A stretch of 64,000 nt of DNA from an uncultured SAR116 cluster alpha proteobacterium (GCA_902615025.1 CACMNV010000003.1:1-64000), one strand, 5' to 3'; positions 29,781 to 39,063 are shown, numbered from the stretch's first letter. A program made the numbers and translations. Notes: a model not told the origin generated them from the letters alone.

Positions 29781-30648
29781 TCATACCCCCTCTAAAGTAT
29801 AAAACTACAATTGCAAATATCACTCCCATAATTAACGGCCATCTCGCCCAAATAATTGAGAAAGTATCAGACAACCAAATATATCCAACCACACCAATAA
29901 GAGGTCCAAGGAAACTACCAACTCCTCCAAAAAGTGTCATAAAAATTATATCTCCAGATTTAAGCCAATGAATTTGATCAATGGGTACCATACTATGAAT
30001 TAATACATAGAGAGATCCTGCTAATCCTGTAAATGTGCTCGCTATAGAAAATGATATTAACTTATAATATCTTACGTTATAACCTATCGCTTCTGCTCTA
30101 CTTGCATTTTCTCTAATAAGTTTAAAAATCAAACCCAATGGTGATGTAACGATTTTGTACAATGCTAAGACAGCTAGTAAAAACATTATCGCGGTAAAAA
30201 TATAAAATGTTAGTTGAGAGTCTATATAAGTAGGTCTTTCAACACCCACAAGGCCATCTTCACCTCCGGTAACTTCAGTCCAAACATATGCTATAAAATA
30301 AAACATTTGATTAAAAGCAAATGTTAGACAAATAAAATATAGGCCCTCTCGTTTAACACAAAAATAACCAACAAATAAAGAAATTATAAAAGAACCTAAA
30401 GTTGCTACAGGTATGGCTAAAAATAGAGGGAACCCACCCAGTAGCATTAATCCAGATATGTAAGCTGATGTCCCAAAAAACAATGCTTGTCCAAAAGATA
30501 GCATACCAGTGTAACCCAACATAATATTTGTAGAAATTGCTACAATGCCAAAAATTAACATCTCTGTAATAGTTGCATTAGGAAATAGAAAAGGACCTAC
30601 AAACAAAAATATTATTAATGCTATAAAACTATATTTATTTTGTATCAT
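29689..30648 (-). CDS. Branched-chain amino acid-type ABC transporter permease (LivM-like)
   Basis: MLGYTGMLSFGQALFFGTSAYISGL; FGGVGSFLGPLIG. Confidence 0.9.
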   Translation of the reverse strand: MIQNKYSFIALIIFLFVGPFLFPNATITEMLIFGIVAISTNIMLGYTGMLSFGQALFFGTSAYISGLMLLGGFPLFLAIPVATLGSFIISLFVGYFCVKREGLYFICLTFAFNQMFYFIAYVWTEVTGGEDGLVGVERPTYIDSQLTFYIFTAIMFLLAVLALYKIVTSPLGLIFKLIRENASRAEAIGYNVRYYKLISFSIASTFTGLAGSLYVLIHSMVPIDQIHWLKSGDIIFMTLFGGVGSFLGPLIGVVGYIWLSDTFSIIWARWPLIMGVIFAIVVLYFRGGMSELLENLFKKYKAISRKTEHEQDIKNTKLN

Positions 30649-31505
30649 CTCACACCAAAAAGACCTTGAGGTCTAAAAATTATTGTTAAGCCCATCATCA
30701 CATATATCACAACATTTGTTGCTTCTGGAAACCATATGGTAGCCGCTCCTTGTGATAGTCCAATTAAAATTCCTGCAATTATAGCTCCCGGTATACTTCC
30801 CAAGCCTGCAACTACAACAACCACAAAACATATTGGTAAGATATCTAAACCCATCGATGGAGTAAGTCCCATAATTGGAGCAGAGAGGGCGCCAGCTAAG
30901 CCAGCTAGATAAGCACCTAAACCAAATGTATATAAGAAAACCATATTTACGTTAATTCCTAGAACTTTGACCATATCTCTATTCTCAATTCCTGCTCTCA
31001 GAATTGCTCCTAAATTAGTTTTGGTTAAAAATAAATAAAGACAAATTATCATAAAAAACGCAAAACATATCAAAACTAACCTATATTTTGGATATATTAA
31101 AAATCCAAGATCTATAGCACCACTTAAACTTGGAGGTGCTAAAAGAGAAAAACCAATTGGACCCCAAAATATTATAATAATTTCTTGTATTATAAGAGCA
31201 CATGCGAATAAGAATAAGAGCTGGTAATCGTGATGCGCATGATACAACCTTCGGACTCCTTGACTTTCTAAAATAAACCCAACCAAAACAACTAAAAGAG
31301 GCGATAAAAACATTGCAAAATAAAAAGAACCTGTAATTTTGGCAATAGTATAGGCAAAATATGCACCTAAAGCATACAGAACACCATGAGCAAAATTAGG
31401 TATGTTTAGTACTCCTAATATTAATGTCAAGCCGACACCAACCAGAGCGTATAACATGCCAAGTCCTAAGCCGTTTAAAATTTGAGATATAATCAAAAAG
31501 GTCAT
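30645..31505 (-). CDS. Branched-chain amino acid-type ABC transporter permease (LivH-like)
   Basis: GLGLGMLYALVGVGLTLILGVLNIPNFAHG; GLGSIPGAIIAGILIGL. Confidence 0.9.
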   Translation of the reverse strand: MTFLIISQILNGLGLGMLYALVGVGLTLILGVLNIPNFAHGVLYALGAYFAYTIAKITGSFYFAMFLSPLLVVLVGFILESQGVRRLYHAHHDYQLLFLFACALIIQEIIIIFWGPIGFSLLAPPSLSGAIDLGFLIYPKYRLVLICFAFFMIICLYLFLTKTNLGAILRAGIENRDMVKVLGINVNMVFLYTFGLGAYLAGLAGALSAPIMGLTPSMGLDILPICFVVVVVAGLGSIPGAIIAGILIGLSQGAATIWFPEATNVVIYVMMGLTIIFRPQGLFGVR

Positions 31506-31525
31506 AATATTCTTTTAAAAGTTTA

Positions 31526-31547
31526 AGACGGCATGAAAATGCCGTCT
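31526..31547 (-). other. Intra-operon stem-loop between substrate-binding protein and livH-like genes
   Basis: Perfect 9-bp stem AGACGGCAT-GAAA-ATGCCGTCT. Confidence 0.8.
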
Positions 31548-31566
31548 CTTTTTATAGTATTAATGC

Positions 31567-32790
31567 TTAAAATGATCCAATATCTTCGCACATATTAATA
31601 TTCTTTGGCTGTTCAGTAGAACTTACATCTACAACTTCAGCCATGTCATATTCATTTTTCATATCATTTTTCTTCTTAGTCTGAAGTACAAAAAATGGAC
31701 GAACAGTCTGATGATTTCTACCTCTAATTTCAAAATCACCCACAAAGTTCTTTCCTTTATGTTCTTCTAGAGCAGTTATGACCTTTTGAGGTTCTGTACT
31801 ACCAGATTTTTGCATACCTAATAAAGTCATTTTCATAAGACCATATCCTGCTGCACCTGCATATCCAGGAGGAACACCTTTGAATTTCTTTTTGTAAGCC
31901 TCAACAAACTTTTTATTATCAGGATTATCTATAGTGTAATAATAGTTAGAGCCAACAATAAGATTTTCCCTAGCTGCAGGGTCAAGTTGGATCAGCTCTT
32001 CAAAGCCAGAAGACCAAGACATTATGACCGGTTTCTTTGGCGTAAAACCAAAGTTATTTAATTGTCTAACTGCTGAAATGGCATCTAAACCAAAGTTAAT
32101 CATATAGACCGCATCTGGATTTTTTGACATAGCCTTAGTGATAAATGTTGAATATTCTCTGTGACCTAATGGATGTCTATCTACACCTACAACTTCTAAG
32201 CCATATTTTGGTGCTAAACTTTCAACATATTTTTGTAATGTCCATCCAAAAGCATAGTCAACTACAAATAAATATATTTTTTTTGCATTAGGATTAGCTT
32301 TTTTAAAGATTTTTAGATCTGCATCCATAGCGGTCCATGCATTTGCCGCCCACATAAAAGCATATTTGTGACATTTTTTTCCTGAAATGTCCTCTGTACC
32401 ACCAGAAAAATAATACATAACTTTATTTTTCTTTGCTACTTCAGTTACTGCTAATGCTACGCCTGAAGACCATGGTCCAATAATAAATTTTACACCTTCC
32501 GTATCTATAGCTTCTTGCGCTCTTCTGGCAGCAGGACCAGCTTTGGTTTCACTATCTCTAGTAACATATTTTATTTTTTTTCCGTTGATTGTATAATTTA
32601 CTTCTTCAAGAGCTATTCTTGCTCCTTGATCTGTTAATTTCCCAGAATCTGCATAAGGACCACTAAATGGAAATAATCCTAAAATATTAACAGTATCTGA
32701 CAATGATAGACTTGACGAAATTGAAAATAAAATACTAAAAAATATAGTCGTCATTTTCAATCTTAAGCCATAAAGGAATGATACCTTCAT
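31567..32790 (-). CDS. Liv-type ABC transporter substrate-binding protein
   Basis: Signal peptide; VNILGLFPFSGPYADSGKLTDQGARIALEEVN periplasmic binding fold. Confidence 0.9.
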   Translation of the reverse strand: MKVSFLYGLRLKMTTIFFSILFSISSSLSLSDTVNILGLFPFSGPYADSGKLTDQGARIALEEVNYTINGKKIKYVTRDSETKAGPAARRAQEAIDTEGVKFIIGPWSSGVALAVTEVAKKNKVMYYFSGGTEDISGKKCHKYAFMWAANAWTAMDADLKIFKKANPNAKKIYLFVVDYAFGWTLQKYVESLAPKYGLEVVGVDRHPLGHREYSTFITKAMSKNPDAVYMINFGLDAISAVRQLNNFGFTPKKPVIMSWSSGFEELIQLDPAARENLIVGSNYYYTIDNPDNKKFVEAYKKKFKGVPPGYAGAAGYGLMKMTLLGMQKSGSTEPQKVITALEEHKGKNFVGDFEIRGRNHQTVRPFFVLQTKKKNDMKNEYDMAEVVDVSSTEQPKNINMCEDIGSF

Positions 32791-32818
32791 AAATTTCTCC
32801 TTCTTAATTAATTAACTT

Positions 32819-32841
32819 ATTACTTAAAGAGTTTAAGTAAT
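32819..32841. promoter_or_regulatory. 10-bp perfect dyad upstream of the substrate-binding protein gene; possible operator
   Basis: ATTACTTAAA-GAG-TTTAAGTAAT, about 30 bp upstream of the start codon. Confidence 0.4.
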
Positions 32842-33084
32842 TTACGTTAGTAGTAATAGTCTGACGTGATATCACATACTCTGCAAATAAGAATCTTAAA
32901 ATTTTAATTTTTGGCTAAATAATAGACAATTTCAGGATTTTATTCTAATAAATCTTTTTTTAAAGATTACAAAGAACAGAATATATATCTATTTACTGTA
33001 CTTAACACGTTTAGAGTAATTAATATTTTAACCATTTACCTTTAGCTTATGAACATGTAAAAATTCGTCATATCTACTATACCA

Positions 33085-33409
33085 GTACCATCTTTATTCT
33101 TTTTGACTTAAATTACATCCATACAATGTAAATTTTAATTTAATTATTACGATTATAATTTTATTAGTTTTTTGTTTATTCTTTGCAATAAATTCGTCTC
33201 TTCATTCCTTTTTAATTTTAAAATTCACAAATAAAAAAAGAATCACTTTAGATGTTGGCTTCTATTAAATGGCGAATGCTGCAGGAAGATTAATTGGTAC
33301 TTTATTTTCTGGATAATCATATACATTCGGTGGAATAGAGTTTTGTTTGTTTGTTAGTTCTGTTTTTCTATTAATTAATAGATTAAGCATAAATAAATTA
33401 GAAAATTAA
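33085..33409 (+). pseudogene. Decayed arsJ 3'-end copy
   Basis: Colinear with 25680-26000; translation LILKFTNKKRITLDVGFY*MANAAGRLIGTLFSG*SYTFGGIEFCLFVSSVFLLINRLSINKLEN* versus intact LILKFTDKKRVALDVGFYYMSNAAGRLVGTLFSGLSYTFGGMEFCLFISSVFLLINRLSMSNIKEQ. Confidence 0.93.
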
Positions 33410-33445
33410 ATAATATCATAATGATTTTGCTTAAGTAGGATTTAT

Positions 33446-34009
33446 TTGATAAATTTTATTATGTCTAAATATTGTCCAACATGGATCATTGATTGCATTA
33501 TTGCAGAAGCCTCAATCGACTTTATTGAACTTGAAGTTGGGTTAGAATTTATATCTAAAAAATATACTGAGGGCATTAGAAATATTTATGATGATGTAGA
33601 AAATGTAAATATTTATGAAGGCGTAAAAAGGATGGTAGAATTTTGCGTCAGCGAAGAACTAAATGAAAATTCTAATATAATATTATCTCAATTTTCATAT
33701 TATAAGTTTTATTTTGTTAATAAAAATACTCAAAGAAATTTTTCGACTCTATTTAGCAATCCCTTTTTTTCTAAAGTACCTCGTTTCATTACTGAAGAGG
33801 ATACACTTAAAAATTTTTATTCATTTTTAAAAATTTACAAAAAATTTAAGTTTGTTCATTATAAAGAAGGTTGGTGTCTAAAAACACAAGATGAAAATGA
33901 AGATTTAAAAAATCTAGCATCTCAGCCTCTATCAGAAGATATTTTACAAACGTTAGTTGATGTAAAGAAAGATCAAGAATTTCAATCTGATTGGTTTAAA
34001 AAAAAATAG
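33446..34009 (+). CDS. Hypothetical protein (187 aa)
   Basis: Open reading frame only; no family recognised. Confidence 0.55.
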   Translation: MINFIMSKYCPTWIIDCIIAEASIDFIELEVGLEFISKKYTEGIRNIYDDVENVNIYEGVKRMVEFCVSEELNENSNIILSQFSYYKFYFVNKNTQRNFSTLFSNPFFSKVPRFITEEDTLKNFYSFLKIYKKFKFVHYKEGWCLKTQDENEDLKNLASQPLSEDILQTLVDVKKDQEFQSDWFKKK

Positions 34010-34059
34010 ATATATAAAAGATTAATTAATATAATTATGACTTAATTTACCCACATTAA

Positions 34060-34578
34060 TTACATCTTGTTATTTTCATAGTTAGTTTTATAGATATCCG
34101 TCAAACCCTTAATTAATTCAGAGTATTTTTTTTTAAAATTTTGTAAACTTGATAGTTCACATTTGTGAACAAATTGGGTTTTACCTTTATAATTTGAAAT
34201 TAAATCTAATGAAACTCTATTTAATTCCTTTTTATTACTTCTTTCTCTAAACTTTAAATCATCAATAAGCAAAATCTTTTTTTCTTCAAACAAATATTTT
34301 CCATTGTTAGTTACATCTATAAATATTTTGAAATCAGCTTCATCGAAGGTAATTTTGACTGCAGTTTCAATAAACTTTCCATTGTTTAAGAAATAAAATG
34401 AAAAATTTTTATGTAAATTTTCTTTTAGTTTTTTATTGTCAAAATTTTGTAAATTTTGCTTTTGATTTTCATTTTCCTTTTTGCATATCAAATATGTCTC
34501 ATTTTTAAAAGCAAAACTTTGATTAGAAAAAATTATAAAAATCAAACTTAATAAAAAGGGTTTAATAATTTTTTTCAT
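34060..34578 (-). CDS. Hypothetical secreted protein
   Basis: N-terminal signal peptide MKKIIKPFLLSLIFIIFSNQSFAF; no family recognised. Confidence 0.55.
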   Translation of the reverse strand: MKKIIKPFLLSLIFIIFSNQSFAFKNETYLICKKENENQKQNLQNFDNKKLKENLHKNFSFYFLNNGKFIETAVKITFDEADFKIFIDVTNNGKYLFEEKKILLIDDLKFRERSNKKELNRVSLDLISNYKGKTQFVHKCELSSLQNFKKKYSELIKGLTDIYKTNYENNKM

Positions 34579-34686
34579 GTAATATTAACGATTAATCAAA
34601 ACTAAAGTTTAATAATTATATCAAAGATTATCAATATTTTTAGGTAAAATAGTATTTGCTCATTTATCTAATAGAAATTAAAAATT

Positions 34687-34760
34687 TGGTCGGAGCTAAG
34701 ACTTGAACTCCCAAATTTCTTACTCCAAGTCAGGTACACTATCATTGCACGCTATGGAAC
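34687..34760 (-). pseudogene. Decayed tRNA-Pro(UGG)-like relic
   Basis: Reverse complement TTCCATAGCGTGCAATGATAGTGTACCTGACTTGGAGTAAGAAATTTGGGAGTTCAAGTCTTAGCTCCGACCA is colinear with the intact tRNA-Pro at 38456-38532; stems broken, CCA end retained. Confidence 0.75.
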
Positions 34761-34963
34761 TTAAAGCAAAATATTAGTATAATCCCCTACTCTAATCCAT
34801 TATAAATAATTGATATATAATGATAACATTGAAAATTTCTTTGATAACAATTTTTAAGTTTAATAATTTACGTTTATACATATCAAAATAAAATTTATTG
34901 ATTTCATTAATGAATACAGTTATTTATTAGTATTGATTTTATAATTTGTTGTAAGGATCAATT

Positions 34964-36754
34964 ATGTCTCGACGCAAAACCATTCGATTTGGTGACTATA
35001 TCCAAGCAATGTCAATCGACAGTCAAAAAATTCCTTACCAAGAATTAATGCCAGAGCCATTATTTGATCGTCATGGCAATGAACATCCACAACCAGTTCC
35101 AAAAATGAAATTGGGTGGTGGTGATATTATTAAAATTTTACAACCCTATCTGTCTACACGATTTATAGATCAAGCACGTGCAGTTGTTCCACTGGCAATT
35201 TATCTAGCTCTTTTCCAATATTTGGTTCTACAAACACCTGTTATGGATGCAAGTATAATTGCGGGCGGATTATTTGCAGTTATGATTGGCTTAATGATGT
35301 TTATGGAAGGCTTAAAGCTCGGTCTGATGCCTTTTGGTGAGATAATCGGAAATACTTTGCCACGTAAACTACCATTGGCTGGCGTACTGTTTATCGCATT
35401 CTTATTAGGAATTGGAGTGACATTTGCCGAGCCAGCAATTGGCGCATTACAGGTAGCTGGATCAATTGTTGATCCAAAACAGGCACCTTATTTATTTACA
35501 CTACTAAATGATCGTTCTGGCGCAACTGTTTTACTTGTTGGACTTGGAGTTGGTTTGGCGGCAGTTCTTGGTACAGTGAGATTTTTAAGAGGTTGGAGTT
35601 TAAAACCGATGATTTTTTTAAGTGTTGTACCTACTTTGATTTTAAGTGTTATCGCTTTTATGGACCCTGAACTAACAAAAATTGTCGGTTTGGCATGGGA
35701 TTGTGGAGCAGTTACAACTGGACCAGTGACAGTGCCATTAGTCCTTGCACTAGGTATCGGTGTTGCAGCAGCAGCCGGTAAAGGTGCTGATTCTTCATTG
35801 TCTGGCTTTGGAATTGTAACATTGGCATCAGTGTTCCCAATTCTTGGCGTTTTAATACTAAGTTTTTACACAGCCTACACCGTGCCGCCAGAACTGATTA
35901 TTGAAAAAGCGGCTGAAATTAAATTGGCAGTTCAGACTGCAACCACACAGCCACAATGGTATGAAGTAACTCCTTGGACAGAAGTAATCTTAGGCGTAAG
36001 AGCCATTGTACCATTGGTGATTTTCTTGGCAGTGGTGCTATTAGTCATTTTACGTGAAAAGTTAAAAAATGCCTTCATTACTTACTATGGTATTATACTA
36101 GCTGTTGTTGGAATGTGTATCTTTAACGTTGGTTTAACCTACGGTTTAGCAAAACTGGGAGATCAATCTGGTGGATTGATTGCAGGTGCTTTTACATCAA
36201 TTGATGCAATCACGGCAAGTCCGCTATATAGCGTGGCTGTTGGTGTTGGGATTGCAGCTTTATTTGCTTGGGTTCTTGGTCTTTCAGCTACTCTTGCAGA
36301 ACCTGCTTTAAACGCTCTTGGAATGACTGTACAGAATTTAACTAATGGTGCATTCAAAAAATCTATGTTAATGATAGCAGTTGCATTTGGTGTGGGTACT
36401 GGAATAATGCTAGGTGTTTTGAAGCTTATCTATGGATTTCATATAATGTACATTTTAATACCTGGTTATACTCTTGGATTGATACTAACTTTTTTATCGA
36501 CTGAAGAATTTGTCAATGTTGGTTGGGACTCAGCTGGTGTAACTACAGGGCCTGTAACTGTTCCTTTAGTCCTGGCGATGGGTCTAGGATTTGGAAATGC
36601 GCTCGGTTCAACAGATGGATTTGGTATTTTGGCTGCAGCTTCAATTTGTCCTATTGTCGCCGTTTTAACGCTTGGTATTTATGTTCAATTTAAAATAAAA
36701 CGTGAGGAGCGCCGCGTTGCCCGTGAGCTTGCCCTAGAAGGAGAGACAAAATGA
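34964..36754 (+). CDS. DUF1538-like membrane protein with internal duplication (putative transporter)
   Basis: Two repeat halves sharing WDCGAVTTGPVTVPLVLALGIG / WDSAGVTTGPVTVPLVLAMGLG and FAEPAIGALQ / LAEPALNALG. Confidence 0.8.
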   Translation: MSRRKTIRFGDYIQAMSIDSQKIPYQELMPEPLFDRHGNEHPQPVPKMKLGGGDIIKILQPYLSTRFIDQARAVVPLAIYLALFQYLVLQTPVMDASIIAGGLFAVMIGLMMFMEGLKLGLMPFGEIIGNTLPRKLPLAGVLFIAFLLGIGVTFAEPAIGALQVAGSIVDPKQAPYLFTLLNDRSGATVLLVGLGVGLAAVLGTVRFLRGWSLKPMIFLSVVPTLILSVIAFMDPELTKIVGLAWDCGAVTTGPVTVPLVLALGIGVAAAAGKGADSSLSGFGIVTLASVFPILGVLILSFYTAYTVPPELIIEKAAEIKLAVQTATTQPQWYEVTPWTEVILGVRAIVPLVIFLAVVLLVILREKLKNAFITYYGIILAVVGMCIFNVGLTYGLAKLGDQSGGLIAGAFTSIDAITASPLYSVAVGVGIAALFAWVLGLSATLAEPALNALGMTVQNLTNGAFKKSMLMIAVAFGVGTGIMLGVLKLIYGFHIMYILIPGYTLGLILTFLSTEEFVNVGWDSAGVTTGPVTVPLVLAMGLGFGNALGSTDGFGILAAASICPIVAVLTLGIYVQFKIKREERRVARELALEGETK

Positions 36755-37110
36755 AACGTTCATTTACAACATTGACAGACGCAACATTAATCACAGCAGT
36801 TGTACAACAAGGTTATGGTGAGATCATTACTGATGCTTTACTAGAAGTAGGAATTCAAGGATCGACTGTGCATGGGGCAATGGGCGTAGGAATTCGTGAA
36901 AGATTAGGTGCTTTGGGTGTAGCTGTAGATGCCGAACGAGATGTCGTCAATGTGATGGTTTCAAGTGACGAAGTAGATAGAGTTTTTGAGCGAATGTTTT
37001 TAGCTGGAAAGTTAGATACGCCTGGTATGGGTTTTATGTACGCCACCCCACTAATGCAGGCTGCCACCTACGTTCCACCTTCCATTTTAACTAAATATGT
37101 AGGTTCATGA
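36751..37110 (+). CDS. PII-like (GlnB-fold) protein 1
   Basis: 119 aa; ITDALLEVGIQGSTVHGAMGVGIRERLG...VVNVMVSSDEVDRVFERMFLAGKLDTPGMGFMYATPL, PII-like layout; ATGA overlap with the upstream gene. Confidence 0.68.
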   Translation: MKRSFTTLTDATLITAVVQQGYGEIITDALLEVGIQGSTVHGAMGVGIRERLGALGVAVDAERDVVNVMVSSDEVDRVFERMFLAGKLDTPGMGFMYATPLMQAATYVPPSILTKYVGS

Positions 37111-37111
37111 G

Positions 37112-37498
37112 ATGGTTTTTCCTGAAGTAAAAAGTGATCCTCGGGTGCGCTATCTTGATTACACTTGGTTAATTTCGGGTATATTGTATGAAGGTGGTAC
37201 CGACAAGTTAATTCCTGAACTTATGAAACGTGGTATCAATGAGGTTTACTTTTACAACGTGGCTGGCACGATAATTGGGCAGAAAGCCATTGCAGGTGTT
37301 TCGGGTTCATTTGATGTGGAACAATTTCATGTTGTAGTGACTGCCGATCAAGCAGAGAATATATTTGATTTTATTTATCGCTTCTGTGACTTATCCGAGC
37401 CCAACAAAGGAATAATTTATATGAATAAACTAAATAGATCCACCAAACATTCACTCCAGGGTGACGAAAACACACAATTAGAAGAAATTACAGAATAA
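37112..37498 (+). CDS. PII-like (GlnB-fold) protein 2
   Basis: 128 aa; KLIPELMKRGINEVYFYNVAGTIIGQ...FHVVVTADQAENIFDFIYRFCDLSEPNKGIIYMNKL; tandem with PII-like protein 1. Confidence 0.6.
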   Translation: MVFPEVKSDPRVRYLDYTWLISGILYEGGTDKLIPELMKRGINEVYFYNVAGTIIGQKAIAGVSGSFDVEQFHVVVTADQAENIFDFIYRFCDLSEPNKGIIYMNKLNRSTKHSLQGDENTQLEEITE

Positions 37499-37509
37499 TA
37501 GGTGAAACC

Positions 37510-38262
37510 ATGGTAAAAAAGACTGATATAATATCTGAAAATAAAACTAATATTCGTAAGAACAGACGTAAGATTTTTGAGCTGGATGCAGAAGTATCTA
37601 CGACATACGCTGAACTCATGCTTTTACTAGCTGACATTGAAGAAAATCGTTCGTTGCTACAAAGAAATTTTACCTCTGCATTTATGGGCAACCGATCAAT
37701 AGCAATTGACAATGTAAATGATCTGTATGGTTGTCGAATGGCAATGCTTGAAGCGCTAGAACCATCATCTGACGTACAAACTAATTTCAAGGTACGGATG
37801 TTAAATCAAGTAAGGATTGAGCAACTTGAAAACCGCACTGATCTTAATGATACTTTACGGGATATTGCCACTAAAATGATCGAAGTAAATGAGATGTTGC
37901 AGTCAGTTAACAGTTCGATTACTGAAGCTAACGAAGCAGTAGTTGAACAAGGAGATGACATGATTTCTGAGAATGCTAAGTGGGCTGATGGATCGATCCG
38001 CAAGCAAATGACAAAAGCAACTCCAAATACAAATGCACAATCAGTCAAGTCTAATACCGAGCGATTACAAAAACTTTTAGATAGAGCTCATGTTGCAGAG
38101 AAAGAAGCTACTAATTTAGTGTATCGTGTTGAGGATGATACAAAGGGTATCTTGGAACTTGGTGATCAAATTGCTAAACGACGTGAACGCATACAAGCAG
38201 ACCGCGAACGTGTTGTGGCAAACCAGAGAAGAACTGCAGATCACATCATTAAACTAAAATAA
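37510..38262 (+). CDS. Coiled-coil protein of unknown function, cassette member
   Basis: 250 aa, charged heptad-rich, no TM segment or signal peptide; same operon as the DUF1538/PII-like genes. Confidence 0.7.
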   Translation: MVKKTDIISENKTNIRKNRRKIFELDAEVSTTYAELMLLLADIEENRSLLQRNFTSAFMGNRSIAIDNVNDLYGCRMAMLEALEPSSDVQTNFKVRMLNQVRIEQLENRTDLNDTLRDIATKMIEVNEMLQSVNSSITEANEAVVEQGDDMISENAKWADGSIRKQMTKATPNTNAQSVKSNTERLQKLLDRAHVAEKEATNLVYRVEDDTKGILELGDQIAKRRERIQADRERVVANQRRTADHIIKLK

Positions 38263-38455
38263 GATCCAACATCTTATAAAGTGATAAATGTGTCATGATG
38301 AAATGGCAATTCATTTTTTAAGACCTAAAACAGTCATTTCTAATTTCTTGGTCTAAACAAATCTTTAAAAAATCTATATCAACATTGGATTATAAATCTT
38401 ATAAAAAACAGACCAATAAGAATATTTATTATCAATTACTATTAATAAATAAATT

Positions 38456-38532
<77 letters not shown>

Positions 38533-38577
38533 ATATGGTTCTTTTAATTTAAATTTAAGTTTTTTAAAACAATTTTT

Positions 38578-39063
38578 TCATTTTTTTTTAAATATAATTC
38601 TATCGCCTACGTCAAAACCGAGCTCTTTAAATACACCAACATTTAATTCTAGAACAAATTTAGCTTTTTTTTTACTTCTAATTAATTTTTCACTAAATGG
38701 TTTTGCATCAAAATAAACCTCTATAACTTCTAAGCTTGAGTTAATGAAAATTAAATCTAAAGGTATTACTGTATTCTTCATCCAAAAACTTCTGTAATCC
38801 TCATCAGACCATATGAATAACATACCTTCATGTTTCTTAAGTTTTTTTTTACACTGTAATCCTTTTTGTCTTTCATCGTTGTTTTTTGCTAATTCAACTA
38901 AAAATAATTCTTTATTTTTTGACAATTTATTTTCTACTAGTAATTTTTCTTTTTTTAGATGCTGGGCTTCACATGATATTGATTTTTGAGATATTATAGA
39001 GAAACTAAATAATAAAAATAAGAAATATTTATAGCTTTTTAATTTTCTGAATATAAAGAACAA
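38578..39063 (-). CDS. DUF192 family protein
   Basis: ERQKGLQCKKKLKKHEGMLFIWSDEDYRSFWMKNTVIPLDLIFINSSLEV. Confidence 0.88.
   Translation of the reverse strand: MFFIFRKLKSYKYFLFLLFSFSIISQKSISCEAQHLKKEKLLVENKLSKNKELFLVELAKNNDERQKGLQCKKKLKKHEGMLFIWSDEDYRSFWMKNTVIPLDLIFINSSLEVIEVYFDAKPFSEKLIRSKKKAKFVLELNVGVFKELGFDVGDRIIFKKK

Noticed and set aside
34687-34760. Functional tRNA at 34.7 kb
   Set aside because: Acceptor and anticodon stems do not pair; only the CCA end, T-arm-like segment and overall colinearity remain, so it is called a relic.
37488-37790. Minus-strand ORF opposite the coiled-coil gene
   Set aside because: Antisense shadow ORF; the plus-strand gene is in a consistent operon.
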